Origin: CAMASH01 sp041746635 | Lineage (GTDB): Bacteria; Verrucomicrobiota; Verrucomicrobiia; Chthoniobacterales; Terrimicrobiaceae | Direction: 5' to 3' | Length of the DNA: 64,000 bases | NCBI GenBank assembly: GCA_041746635.1 | Contig: JBGTGQ010000066.1 | Span: 31,233-95,232 of the forward strand | Part shown: piece by piece, positions 30,329 to 39,169 of the stretch | How positions within the stretch are numbered: the first letter of the stretch is position 1 | Layout of the letters: each line of letters begins with the position of its first letter | Position numbers and translations under genes: made by a program | The notes under the pieces: model-generated | Told to the model about the DNA's origin: nothing | Database searches by the model: none | Seen by the model: the letters and a program-made list of their open reading frames with translations, nothing else

Positions 30329-30424
30329 ACGCCCAGACTCTAATATAATACAGCGAATGTCGGCCCGAGTGGCAAGAACGCAAAACCCGTCACCACCCAA
30401 GCACGACCAAGGCAAATAAGCCGC

Positions 30425-32902
30425 CTAATTGGCCGCTGGCTCTGGCTCGGAAGCCGGCGTGAGTGTGTGGAAAGCCAGCTTCTCGCCCTCCCGTTTGACT
30501 TGGATGGTCTCACCCGATTTGATGTTGCCTCTCAGCAATTCTTCCGCCACGGGATCTTCCAGATATTTCTCCACGGCACGTCGCATCGGACGGGCTCCGT
30601 ATTGGGGATCATAGCCCTTCTCAATAATGAACTCCTTGGCCGAATCATCCAACTGAATGTGAATGTTTCGGGTGCGGATGCGCTCGACCACCTTGGAGAC
30701 CTCCAAGTCCACGATCGTAATGAGATCGGGTTTGGTCAGCGTGTGGAAGACAATGATGTCATCCAGCCGGTTGAGAAACTCGGGTTTGAACACGCGCTTG
30801 GTCTCATCAAGAATCTTTTCCCGCATGTTGTCGTAGTTGTCGTCCAGCTTCGGAGCGCCAAAACCTAGCGTCGTCTGTTTCTTGATCAATTCAGCCCCGA
30901 CATTCGAGGTCATGATGATGATCGTGTTGCGGAAGTCGATCTTGCGTCCGAGCGAGTCCGTGACTTTGCCCTCTTCGAGGATTTGCAGGAGCAAATGCAT
31001 CACATCGGGGTGCGCTTTTTCGATTTCGTCAAAAAGCACCACGGAATAGGGACGGCGGCGAACGGCCTCCGAGAGTTGGCCTCCTTCTTCATAACCGACG
31101 TAGCCGGGAGGCGAACCGATCAGGCGCGAGGCGGTGAATTTCTCCATGTACTCGGACATGTCGATCTGGATCAACGCATCGGGATCGCCAAACATGAATT
31201 CGGCCAAAGTGCGGGCGAGAAAGGTTTTTCCCACTCCGGTCGGCCCGAGGAAAACAAAGGAACCGATGGGACGCCGGGGGTCCTTGAGATCGGCCCGGGA
31301 GCGGCGCAAAGCCTTGCTGATGGCGATGACAGCTTCTTCCTGTCCAATGACCTTGCCCTTGAGTTCCTTCTCCATGGTGAGGAGTTTCTGGGTTTCGTGC
31401 TGCTCCATGCGGGAAAGGGGCACACCGGTCCACTTGGACACGACGTGCATGATTTCGTCCTCCGTGACCACGACCTCCTTCTCCTCCTTGTTGGCGCGCC
31501 ATTCGGAAAGAATCCCGTCGAGACGGTCCTTGGTCTGCTTTTCGTTGTCGCGCAGGGAGGCCGCTTTTTCGAAGTCTTGGGCCTTGATTGCGGCTTCCTT
31601 GTCGATGCGAATGGTTTCGATTTCCGCCTCGATTTCTTTAACGTTCGGCGGACGGGTCATGGCCGCAATGCGGGCGCGGGAACCGGCCTCATCCATCACG
31701 TCAATGGCCTTGTCGGGCAGGAAACGACCGGTAAGGTAGCGATCGGACAGCTTGGCGGCGGATTCGATTGCCTCGTCCATGATCCGGGCTTTGTGGTGCG
31801 CCTCATATTTCGGACGAATGCCTTTGAGGATGAGGATCGTTTCCTCCACGCTGGGAGCTTCGACCTTGACGGTTTGAAAGCGGCGCTCGAGTGCGGCGTC
31901 CTTCTCTATGTACTTGCGGTATTCGTTGAGCGTAGTGGCACCGATGCACTGGAGTTCGCCACGGGAAAGCGCGGGCTTGATGATGTTCGAGGCATCCATC
32001 GCGCCTTCGGCCGAACCGGCCCCAACGATGGTGTGCAATTCGTCAATGAAAAGCAGTACGTTCTTGTTGCGTCGAATCTCGTCCATCACGGCCTTGATGC
32101 GCTCTTCAAACTGGCCGCGGTATTTCGTGCCGGCCACCATGAGGGCCAGATCAAGGGTAATGACTTTTTTGTCGCGGAGAAGCTCAGGCACTTCGCCGGC
32201 GATGATTTCCTGCGCCAGACCTTCCGCAATGGCGGTCTTGCCCACCCCGGCTTCGCCGATCAACACCGGATTGTTCTTGGTGCGGCGGCAAAGAATTTGG
32301 ATCACGCGCTCGATTTCATCAGCGCGGCCAATGACGGGATCGAGTTCGCCTTTTTTAGCCATCTCGGTGAGATCGCGGCCGAAAGCCCGGAGAGCAGGTG
32401 TTTTGCTGTCCTTCTTGCCGCCAGATTCCGCCGGGACGCCCTCGCCTTCCTCCTGCGGGGCAAAGTTCGGATCGAGTTCTTTGAGAATTTCATTGCGGGT
32501 GCGCTCGATATCGACTTCGAGGCTCTTCAAAACGCGCGCGGCCACGCCTTCGCCTTCGCGAAGCAAACCGAGAAGTATGTGCTCAGTCCCCACGTAAGAA
32601 TGCTGCAGGGCCTTGGCTTCCTTGCCGGCCAAGGCGAGAACTTTTTTCACACGGGGCGTGTAGGGAATATTTCCGACCATTTTGGTTTCCGGACCGGAAC
32701 CCACCTGCTTCTCCACCTCCATCCGGACGGTTTCAAGATCGAGGCCCATCTTCTGCAGCACGTTGACCGCCACGCCCTGCCCGAGCTTGATCAAACCGAG
32801 CAGAAGATGCTCGGTGCCCACATAGTTGTGGTTGAAGCGGTCGGCTTCCTTGCGGGCCAGCGCGAGAACCTGCTGCGCGCGGGGTGTGAAGTTATTCATC
32901 AT
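30425..32902 (-). CDS. clpC: ATP-dependent Clp protease ATPase subunit ClpC
   Basis: An 825-residue AAA+ unfoldase. The N-terminal repeat domain (FTPRAQQVLALARKEADRFN and the second VKKVLALAGKEAKAL) is followed by D1 with Walker A GEAGVGKTAIAEGLA (about residue 210), a middle UVR-type segment (KAASLRDNEKQTKDRL) and D2 with GPTGVGKTFLARTLAEFMFG (about residue 540). The UVR-bearing middle domain marks ClpC rather than ClpA or ClpB and binds adaptors such as McsB. It feeds substrates, including arginine-phosphorylated proteins, to ClpP. The start overlaps the end of mcsB by 11 bp. An alternative ATG lies one codon downstream (32899). Confidence 0.96.
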   Translation of the reverse strand: MMNNFTPRAQQVLALARKEADRFNHNYVGTEHLLLGLIKLGQGVAVNVLQKMGLDLETVRMEVEKQVGSGPETKMVGNIPYTPRVKKVLALAGKEAKALQHSYVGTEHILLGLLREGEGVAARVLKSLEVDIERTRNEILKELDPNFAPQEEGEGVPAESGGKKDSKTPALRAFGRDLTEMAKKGELDPVIGRADEIERVIQILCRRTKNNPVLIGEAGVGKTAIAEGLAQEIIAGEVPELLRDKKVITLDLALMVAGTKYRGQFEERIKAVMDEIRRNKNVLLFIDELHTIVGAGSAEGAMDASNIIKPALSRGELQCIGATTLNEYRKYIEKDAALERRFQTVKVEAPSVEETILILKGIRPKYEAHHKARIMDEAIESAAKLSDRYLTGRFLPDKAIDVMDEAGSRARIAAMTRPPNVKEIEAEIETIRIDKEAAIKAQDFEKAASLRDNEKQTKDRLDGILSEWRANKEEKEVVVTEDEIMHVVSKWTGVPLSRMEQHETQKLLTMEKELKGKVIGQEEAVIAISKALRRSRADLKDPRRPIGSFVFLGPTGVGKTFLARTLAEFMFGDPDALIQIDMSEYMEKFTASRLIGSPPGYVGYEEGGQLSEAVRRRPYSVVLFDEIEKAHPDVMHLLLQILEEGKVTDSLGRKIDFRNTIIIMTSNVGAELIKKQTTLGFGAPKLDDNYDNMREKILDETKRVFKPEFLNRLDDIIVFHTLTKPDLITIVDLEVSKVVERIRTRNIHIQLDDSAKEFIIEKGYDPQYGARPMRRAVEKYLEDPVAEELLRGNIKSGETIQVKREGEKLAFHTLTPASEPEPAAN

Positions 32903-34007
32903 TTTCGGGCGGACCTAAGGGTTTGGTTGCGATCTTCGCAATATCCGGCTCAGGAACATCCTTTAACTTGGCCCGAATCAGGGCTGCGCGCAAGGTGTCC
33001 CTTTCTTCCGCAGTCATTTTTTGCGCTTGGGCACCCTTTTGCAAATGGGCGGGCTGGGTTTCAATAAACAATTCATCCACGGGAAACCGATGGGCGTCCG
33101 GGAACAAATTCAGATCAACCCCGAGCTTGATCACGGATAATAAATTGAGGGCCTCCTTGGAACTGATCGAGTGGGCGTGGGATAGCACGCCGTAGGCGCG
33201 GCCGATCTGGTCGAGAAGCGTGACCGGTTTCCGTTGCAGGAGCAAGGTGCGGGCATTGCGCTCATGCTCGATCACGGTCTGGATGACCTTGTCGAGTCGC
33301 TCGATAATTTCCTCCTCCGTCTCGCCCAGCGTGGTCTGATTCGAGACTTGAAAAAGATTCCCCATCGCCTCGGTGCCCTCGCCATGCAGACCACGAACGG
33401 CCAGGCCGATCTTGTTGACCGAGTTAATGATCTTGTTCATTTGATCGCTCATCACGAGGCCGGGCAAATGCAGCATGGCGGACGCCCTCATGCCGGTGCC
33501 AACATTGGTCGGGCAGGCCGTGAGGTAGCCGAGCCTGGTGTGAAACGCGAAGTCGAGCATCGGTTCCAACTCGCTATCCGCCTGGTTGATCAGGGAAAAA
33601 ACTTTGCCCAGTTGCAGCCCGCAGCAAATCGCCTGCATGCGCAGATGATCTTCCTCGTTGATCATGAAACTCAGCGTCTGCGGCACGTTCATCACCACCG
33701 CGCTGCCCACGCCCTTGGCGGCATGTTCGCGGCTGATGAGATGACGCTCGACCAGAACCTGCTTTTCCAATGGGGAAAGCGCCTCGAGATTTTCTGAAAA
33801 GGCGTCCTCCATCTCGGGAAGATTTTCCACGGCGGACTTGACCGCTTTGAGCACCTCAATGCGCTCCGCCTTCTTGGCCCAGCCTGGGAAGGGTTTACTC
33901 TTGAGATTGCGGGCCAGGCGCACCCGGCTGCTAACCACGATATGCCGGTGCGGACCGTCACCACTCAACCACGCTCCGGAATTCGCAATGATCCGGGCGA
34001 GCTTCAT
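32892..34007 (-). CDS. mcsB: Protein arginine kinase McsB
   Basis: A 371-residue phosphagen-kinase-fold enzyme that phosphorylates arginines on misfolded proteins and marks them for ClpCP. The ATP-binding SSRVRLARNLKSKPFPGW segment and the CPTNVGTGMRASAMLHLPGL loop with the conserved Cys are intact, as is RGLHGEGTEAMGNLFQVSNQ. The C-terminal Arg-phosphate pocket region is present (AERDTLRAALIRAKLKD). The length is close to the B. subtilis protein. AGGAAG precedes ATG 34007. The start overlaps the mcsA stop by 4 bp (ATGA), so the kinase and activator are coupled. Confidence 0.95.
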   Translation of the reverse strand: MKLARIIANSGAWLSGDGPHRHIVVSSRVRLARNLKSKPFPGWAKKAERIEVLKAVKSAVENLPEMEDAFSENLEALSPLEKQVLVERHLISREHAAKGVGSAVVMNVPQTLSFMINEEDHLRMQAICCGLQLGKVFSLINQADSELEPMLDFAFHTRLGYLTACPTNVGTGMRASAMLHLPGLVMSDQMNKIINSVNKIGLAVRGLHGEGTEAMGNLFQVSNQTTLGETEEEIIERLDKVIQTVIEHERNARTLLLQRKPVTLLDQIGRAYGVLSHAHSISSKEALNLLSVIKLGVDLNLFPDAHRFPVDELFIETQPAHLQKGAQAQKMTAEERDTLRAALIRAKLKDVPEPDIAKIATKPLGPPENDE

Positions 34008-34495
34008 ACTTCCTGTCCGGTCTCGATGCGGCGGATTTGATCGCGCAGATCAGCCGCTTTTTCGTACTCCTCGGCCCTCACCGCGCTATCCAGATTGGAT
34101 TGCAGACTTTTAATGCGGGCATCAAACTGCCTGATCTTTTGAAAACCCTCGGGAGCCTTGCCCACATGCTCGGAGCCCTTGTGCATGTTTTTCATGATGC
34201 CCTCCAGGCCCTCGGAAAACACATCGTAACAGGCGCTGCAGCCCAGCCGTCCCGTCTTCTTGAAATCCCCCTGGGTGAATCCGCACACCGGACATTTCAA
34301 TCCGCCCGCCGTGCGATCGATATCTTGCGCAGCGCCCATACCATGCAGCAGGTCGGCCAGCGCAAAGCCGGTCGGATCATTCACGCCCTTTTCCTTGGAG
34401 CAAGCCTCGCAGAGATTCACTTTCTGCATCTTGCCGCCCACGATCTGGGTGAGAAAAACCGTCGCGTCCTTCTGCTGGCACACATCGCAATTCAT
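34004..34495 (-). CDS. mcsA: McsA activator of the arginine kinase
   Basis: A 163-residue zinc protein. There are four CxxC pairs in two sets: CDVCQQ (3-6) with CEACSKE, and CPVCGFTQGD with CSACYDVF. A C-terminal UVR motif follows (RIKSLQSNLDSAVRAEEYEKAADLRDQIRRIE, about 128-160, read in parts). McsA activates McsB and contacts ClpC through the UVR helix pair. It sits 4 bp after ilvE and overlaps mcsB. The repressor gene ctsR, first in the Bacillus operon, is absent. Confidence 0.94.
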   Translation of the reverse strand: MNCDVCQQKDATVFLTQIVGGKMQKVNLCEACSKEKGVNDPTGFALADLLHGMGAAQDIDRTAGGLKCPVCGFTQGDFKKTGRLGCSACYDVFSEGLEGIMKNMHKGSEHVGKAPEGFQKIRQFDARIKSLQSNLDSAVRAEEYEKAADLRDQIRRIETGQEV

Positions 34496-34499
34496 ACAC

Positions 34500-35369
34500 C
34501 TAATAAATCGCTGTCCCCGTCGTCTCTGTCAACTGGCGGAAACGAGCGGTCAATTGCCGCGTCACCGGCCCCGGCTTCCCATCGCCGATTTCCCGGCTGT
34601 CGAGTTTCACCACGGGGATGATCTCCGCCGCCGTGCCGGTCAGGAAACACTCGTCCGCCGTGTAGATATCGTAGCGCGTCATTTCGGGCTCGGTGAGGGA
34701 AAGGCCCAGTTCTTTGGCCAGTTCAAACACCACCTCGCGGGTGATACCGGCCAGAGCACCCGACGAAATCGGCGGGGTGAAAATCGCGCCATTCTTCACC
34801 GTGAAAATATTATCCCCCGTGCACTCGGCCACATAACCCTGTTCGTTCAGCATCAGCCCTTCGCCCGCGCCGGATTGCTGCGCCTCGATCTTGGCCAGGA
34901 CGTTGTTGAGATAGTTCAGCGACTTGACCATCGGACTCAGTGCCCCGTGCGGAATCCGCCGCGTCGCGCAGGTCGCCACCATCAAGCCGTCGCGGTACAT
35001 TTTCTCGGGATAAAGCGTAATCTTGGAAGCGATGATGAAAACCGTCGCTTTCGGGCACAGAGCCGGATTGAGCCCCAGATCGCCGCATCCGCGCGTGACC
35101 ACCAGGCGCACATAGCCATCCTGCAACTCGTTTTGACGGATCGTTTCCAGCACCGCCTCGGTCATGCCCGCCTTGTCGAGCGGAACCTTCAAACAGATGG
35201 CCTTGGCCGAATCAAAGAGGCGGCTGATATGCTTTTCCAAACGAAAGACCCGCCCTTGATAAAACCGAATGCCTTCAAAAACGCCATCACCGTAGAGCAG
35301 TCCGTGATCGAACACGGAGATCTTGGCGTTTTCCTTGTCGTAAAATTGTCCGTCCAGATAAATTTTCAT
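34500..35369 (-). CDS. ilvE: Branched-chain amino acid aminotransferase
   Basis: A 289-residue fold-type IV PLP enzyme. ISVFDHGLLYGDGVFEGIRF is the N-terminal family signature. The catalytic Lys is in MVKSLNYLNNVLAKIEA (about residue 152), and the C-terminal signature is AECTGDNIFTVKNG. It interconverts branched-chain amino acids and their keto acids; D-amino acid transaminase and aminodeoxychorismate lyase share the fold, but SLNYLNN favours IlvE. It is first in a tight run ilvE-mcsA-mcsB-clpC (gaps or overlaps of at most 11 bp), an unusual leader for that operon. Its upstream region contains TTTTCCGGGAAAA near 35384, a 13-bp palindrome of unknown meaning. Confidence 0.9.
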   Translation of the reverse strand: MKIYLDGQFYDKENAKISVFDHGLLYGDGVFEGIRFYQGRVFRLEKHISRLFDSAKAICLKVPLDKAGMTEAVLETIRQNELQDGYVRLVVTRGCGDLGLNPALCPKATVFIIASKITLYPEKMYRDGLMVATCATRRIPHGALSPMVKSLNYLNNVLAKIEAQQSGAGEGLMLNEQGYVAECTGDNIFTVKNGAIFTPPISSGALAGITREVVFELAKELGLSLTEPEMTRYDIYTADECFLTGTAAEIIPVVKLDSREIGDGKPGPVTRQLTARFRQLTETTGTAIY

Positions 35370-35776
35370 GGTGCATCGCCCGCTTTTCCGGGAAAACCAG
35401 CACCCTAACGCCGGATTTTTCTTCTACAAGTTTTTCGGATCATCGGTATTCCGCTCCAATAAATCGGAGTGTTCCAAGAGTTCCGCGAGGGCCTGCGTGC
35501 GGGTCCTCACGCCCGCAACGATCGGCGCCAAACCCCGACGCGTGCTGGTGGGCCGAGGATAACAGGGTGAACGCCCCTTCGTGCGCAAGATGCTCTCGTC
35601 CTTCGGCGTTCCCAGCGAAGAAGCGACGAATGGCCGTGAGTGCTTGGAGATGCATGCGGCGCGCCCTAACAAGCTCTCGCGTCGGGCGAATGAGCCGGAT
35701 GGCGCAGTCACAGCATATTTTGATTGCTGAGCGACGGTAGGGAATCAACCCTCATCGGGCAAAAACGAGCCGGGAT
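35370..35776. other. 407-bp stretch without a confident gene
   Basis: Several short open frames overlap here on both strands, for example minus 35440-35748 and 35424-35711, and plus 35581-35730 without a good start. None has a convincing start, codon pattern or family resemblance. The local minus-strand sequence ending at about 35424 reads like a helical C-terminus (VRTRTQALAELLEHSDLLER), so a decayed gene is possible. Confidence 0.4.
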
Positions 35777-36397
35777 TTAAAGGGAGATTTTTTTACCGCC
35801 AAGGGCAAGGAAAGCCGTGCGCTGCTCCGGGGTCAGCACCTTGAGCAAGGCTGTCCCTTGGGAAATCCGGCGGTCCCGCAAAAGTGCCAACCGCTCCTGA
35901 ATACTGATCTCGCCCTCTTCAAACTGCCGATTCACCTTGCCCACAAAGGCAACCCCTTTGAGGCGGATGACTTCCACCGCCTGCTTTTGCTTGGCGGTGA
36001 GGGCAAGTTCTCTTTGCACGGAAGGTGAAAAAAGCTTGGTGGCACCAAGCACCTGATGCTCAACTTCACGGAGGCGGCTTCGTTGGAATTCGGTAAGGGC
36101 CGAAAGGGCCCGCTGGTTGTAACGGTCATTGATCTGAAGGAGCTGCTTCTCCGCCGCCGCTCGCTGCGCTGCTGTCGCAGGCATGGGGTTGGTCAGCTTG
36201 CGAACGGCCGCTTTGTATTCACCGCGCAGAGAATCCAGCACGGCGCGCTGAAGCGAATCAAGTTTGAGCTCCGCGCGAACGCCATCCAACCCGAGCAGAA
36301 TGGGCAGAGCACCGGGATGATCGACCGGCGCGGTGGTGGCCAGCAGAGGAGAGGCGAACGGACAAAGAAGGAGAGCGAGAATGAGTGAGCGCAACAT
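35777..36397 (-). CDS. Exported helical protein of unknown function
   Basis: A 206-residue protein with an N-terminal signal (MLRSLILALLLCPFASPLLA) and a mature part that is almost all amphipathic helix: VRAELKLDSLQRAVLDSLRG, QLLQINDRYNQRALSALTEF, LTAKQKQAVEVIRLKG, LTPEQRTAFLALGGKK. The repeated 'L(T/S)..Q...' spacing recalls the LTXXQ motif of CpxP/Spy-type periplasmic chaperones, but the match is loose. ATG 36397 is chosen because it opens directly into the signal peptide; the in-frame upstream extension has none. It follows transaldolase (stop 36402) by four bases and may be co-transcribed. Confidence 0.7.
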   Translation of the reverse strand: MLRSLILALLLCPFASPLLATTAPVDHPGALPILLGLDGVRAELKLDSLQRAVLDSLRGEYKAAVRKLTNPMPATAAQRAAAEKQLLQINDRYNQRALSALTEFQRSRLREVEHQVLGATKLFSPSVQRELALTAKQKQAVEVIRLKGVAFVGKVNRQFEEGEISIQERLALLRDRRISQGTALLKVLTPEQRTAFLALGGKKISL

Positions 36398-36401
36398 AAG
36401 C

Positions 36402-37376
36402 TTAAAGGGCCTTGGCAATAATGCCCTCGAGCTTGACAATGTCCGCGGCAAATTTTCGGATGCCGTCGGCCAGCTTGTCCGTGGCCATGGCCTCCTCGTT
36501 GAGCTGCCAGCGGAAAACTTTTTCATCCACCACGAGCCGCTCGAGGTCGGAGGCGTGGGCGGCCTCGGGGCTCAGTTTGCGAATCAACACTTTGTCCGAA
36601 CTCTGGAGTTTTTCCAGCCATTCGGGCCCGATGGTCAGGAGGTCACACCCAGCCAACTCGATGATCTCGCCGGTATTGCGGAAGCTCGCTCCCATCACCT
36701 GCGTTTTGTAGCCGAACTTTTTGTAGTAATTGTAGATTTTGTTGACCGACTGCACGCCGGGATCCTCCGCCCCCGTGTATTCCTTGCCCGTCGTGGCCTT
36801 GTAGTAGTCGTAAATGCGGCCGACGAAAGGCGAAATCAAGGTCACCCCGGCATCCGCGCAGGCAATGGCTTGGGCGAGGGAAAACATAAGGGTCAGGTTG
36901 CAATGGATGCCTTCTTTCTCGCAGATTCCGGCGGCTTGGGCACCCTCCCAAGTCGAGGCAATCTTGATCAGGATGCGCTCGCGGGAGATGCCGGCTTTCT
37001 CATAAAGGCCGATGAGATAACGGGCTTTTTGCACCGTGCCTTCCACATCGAAAGATAAACGCGCATCCACTTCAGTCGAGACGCGACCGGGAACGATCTC
37101 CAGAATCTTGCGGCCAAAGGCGATGAGCAAATCGTCGATAATCTTTTTTTGCAGGGCCTCTCCGCTGAGCGACGAACCTTTGCTCTCCGCGATGGCTTTG
37201 GTCAGCAAGGGCTTGTATTCCTCCTGCTGAACAGCCTTGAAGATCAACGTCGGGTTCGTCGTCGCGTCTTGCGGGGAGTATTTTCGGATGGATTCAAAGT
37301 CCCCGGTGTCGGCAACGACGGTGGTGAATTTCTTGAGTTGGTCAAGCTGGCTGGAGGCGGAGATAGTGGCGCTCAT
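36402..37376 (-). CDS. tal: Transaldolase
   Basis: A 324-residue transaldolase of the TalB type. It exchanges a dihydroxyacetone unit between sedoheptulose-7-phosphate and glyceraldehyde-3-phosphate in the pentose phosphate pathway. DATTNPTLI near residue 40 is the first signature. The Schiff-base Lys is in RILIKIASTWEGAQAA (about residue 130), and SPFVGRIYDYYK and QVMGASFRNTGEI follow. The length and the DATTNP-type motif separate it from the short FSA-type enzymes. ATG 37376 (MSATISASSQLDQLKKFT) is the family start; the longer in-frame extension overlaps the divergent oxidoreductase gene. Confidence 0.96.
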   Translation of the reverse strand: MSATISASSQLDQLKKFTTVVADTGDFESIRKYSPQDATTNPTLIFKAVQQEEYKPLLTKAIAESKGSSLSGEALQKKIIDDLLIAFGRKILEIVPGRVSTEVDARLSFDVEGTVQKARYLIGLYEKAGISRERILIKIASTWEGAQAAGICEKEGIHCNLTLMFSLAQAIACADAGVTLISPFVGRIYDYYKATTGKEYTGAEDPGVQSVNKIYNYYKKFGYKTQVMGASFRNTGEIIELAGCDLLTIGPEWLEKLQSSDKVLIRKLSPEAAHASDLERLVVDEKVFRWQLNEEAMATDKLADGIRKFAADIVKLEGIIAKAL

Positions 37377-37502
37377 CGGTGATTGAGAAGAGCACCCAGC
37401 GTGGCCGCGCCGAATCGGAAAAGCAACTCTCAATTCTGCCAGCGGAACGCGGCTACATCCGCGCTTGCATTTCCCGTTACAAAAAGTCAAGACCCGCCGC
37501 CT

Positions 37503-38546
37503 ATGGTTCGTATCGCAATTGTCGGCACCGGCGGGATGGGCAATGCCCACGCCCAGGAATGCCAAAAAATCAAAGGCTGCCAAGTCGTCGCCGTATGCGA
37601 TGTGGATGCCAGCCGGGCCGCCGCCTTCGCGGAAAAATACCAGGTCAAAAAATATTTCACCCAAATCTCCGATTTGCTCGCGGACGGCGGCATCGACGCG
37701 GTCTCAATTGTCACCCCCGATTCCACCCATGCGCCGCTCAGCCTGCAGGCCGTGGCCGCGGGCAAGCATGTGCTTTGCGAGAAGCCCCTGGCCACGAATT
37801 ATCCCGACGCCCTCAGGATGGCCCGCGCCGCCGCGCGCAAGGGCGTGATCAATATGATCAATTTCAGTTATCGCAATTCCTCGGCAATCCAAAAGGCGGC
37901 GGCCATCCTCGCCTCCGGCGATCTCGGGCAGGTGGTGCATGTGCATGGCTCGTATCTGCAAAGTTGGCTTTCCTCCAAGGTCTGGGGGGATTGGAAAACC
38001 AATCCGACCTGGCTCTGGCGTCTCTCGTCAGCCCATGGCAGCCGCGGTGCCTTGGGCGACGTGGGCGTTCATTTGTTGGACTTTGCCACGTTTCCCGTCG
38101 GCCCGGCCAAAAGCATCGAGGCGAAGCTAAAGGTTTTTTCCGGGCTGAAGGGCAAACAAATGAGCGGCTACAACCTTGATGCCAACGACTCCGCCGTGAT
38201 CTCGTTGGAATTCGCGAGCGGCGGCCTCGCTTCCTTGCACACCTCACGTTGGGCCACGGGCCAGGCCAACAGTGTCAGCCTCGTCGTTCACGCCGAGCAT
38301 GGCGCAATCCGCATCGACCTCGATAAAAGCTACAGCCAGCTGGAGATCTGCCGCGGGAAAGACGTGGACACCTGCACGTGGAGAGTGCTCGACTGCGGAC
38401 GCACGCCCAACATGTACGAACGTTTTGTGCGCAGCATTTGCAGCGGGAAAAACGATCAGCCGGATTTCGCCCGCGGGGCCGAGATTCAAAAGCTGCTCGA
38501 CGCCTGTTTCACCTCGCACGAGACTGGCAGGATCATCAAGATCTGA
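37503..38546 (+). CDS. Gfo/Idh/MocA family NAD(P)-dependent oxidoreductase
   Basis: A 347-residue dehydrogenase. The Rossmann motif is IAIVGTGGMGNAHAQECQ, followed by the 'EKP' loop in HVLCEKPLATNYPDALRM (catalytic Lys about residue 95). GALGDVGVHLLDFATF carries the conserved D/H pair of the C-terminal alpha/beta domain. Family members oxidise or reduce sugars, inositols and bile pigments; the substrate cannot be predicted. ATG 37503 gives the family start. Divergent from transaldolase (126 bp apart). The stop is doubled (TGATGA), and the frame then remains open to 39050 in a beta-helix-like reading. Confidence 0.9.
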   Translation: MVRIAIVGTGGMGNAHAQECQKIKGCQVVAVCDVDASRAAAFAEKYQVKKYFTQISDLLADGGIDAVSIVTPDSTHAPLSLQAVAAGKHVLCEKPLATNYPDALRMARAAARKGVINMINFSYRNSSAIQKAAAILASGDLGQVVHVHGSYLQSWLSSKVWGDWKTNPTWLWRLSSAHGSRGALGDVGVHLLDFATFPVGPAKSIEAKLKVFSGLKGKQMSGYNLDANDSAVISLEFASGGLASLHTSRWATGQANSVSLVVHAEHGAIRIDLDKSYSQLEICRGKDVDTCTWRVLDCGRTPNMYERFVRSICSGKNDQPDFARGAEIQKLLDACFTSHETGRIIKI

Positions 38547-38549
38547 TGA

Positions 38550-39050
38550 GATCCGCGACTAACAAGCCAAGCGGATTACTGCACCCTCATAATCAACCAC
38601 CTTCGCCCTTCCAGACTTGACGAGGCTCTGGCCGAGAATATTCCACAGGGCAGACGGCGCGAGTTGGCCGTCAATCCCGACGGGGGATTTTTCGACGCGC
38701 GGAACCTGGCCAAAGCCCTGCGCTGCGCAGCGGATGGCGACCTGACAAACTGCCTGACCGGCAACGCCGACGAGGGCGTGACCGTGGCCCATCAAGCCAG
38801 CCTCGAAGTTTCCGCCTGCCGGATCAGCAACTGCCGGGTCGGTCTGGCCCTGCGCGACGGGGCCTCTTGTGCGGTCTATGACACCCGGGTGGAAACCTGT
38901 GTCGGCACCGACGAAAGCGATCCCGGCGTTGGCATCTTTGCCGAACAATCGAACCTCTATTGTGAAGGTGCGACACTGATGGGAAACGCGTCGGAGCTGA
39001 AGTGGAGAGGAAAGCCGTTACTCATACGTGTAAACCGAACCGGCCTTTAG
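38550..39050 (+). pseudogene. Parallel beta-helix-like remnant without a clear start
   Basis: The frame directly after the oxidoreductase stop stays open for 167 codons and reads like protein: HLRPSRLDEALAENIPQGRR, LAVNPDGGFFDARNLAKALR, then beta-helix-like coils (LEVSACRISNCRVGLALRDG, CAVYDTRVETC, GIFAEQSNLYCEGATLMGNA). No ATG or GTG is available at a sensible place; TTG 38664 is the best start and would give 128 residues. Short beta-helix proteins occur near O-acetylation clusters, which fits the neighbours. It may be a decayed or 5'-truncated gene, or a TTG-started one. Confidence 0.45.
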
Positions 39051-39157
39051 CACAGCGGCAGCATCCGCACCTGACCGATCCCGAGAAACTGCCCCTGTTC
39101 CGTGAGCAATTCCAAGTCCAAATCGTTGGAAAACTTGATCAATTGCGACGAAGACAT
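39047..39157 (-). CDS. Possible 36-residue ORF or gene remnant
   Basis: The minus-strand frame from ATG 39157 reads MSSSQLIKFSNDLDLELLTE, then QGQFLGIGQVRMLPLC. It looks like the end of a PUA-type or TruB-like C-terminus, but that is a weak impression. It begins 13 bp after the stop of the AlgJ-like gene on the same strand and overlaps the end of the beta-helix frame by four bases. Too short to judge by composition. Confidence 0.25.
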   Translation of the reverse strand: MSSSQLIKFSNDLDLELLTEQGQFLGIGQVRMLPLC

Positions 39158-39169
39158 ACAATCAAGCAA

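Noticed and set aside
30983..33067. A 694-codon plus-strand frame opposite clpC
   Set aside because: clpC on the other strand is complete with both AAA modules; the antisense frame has no domain.
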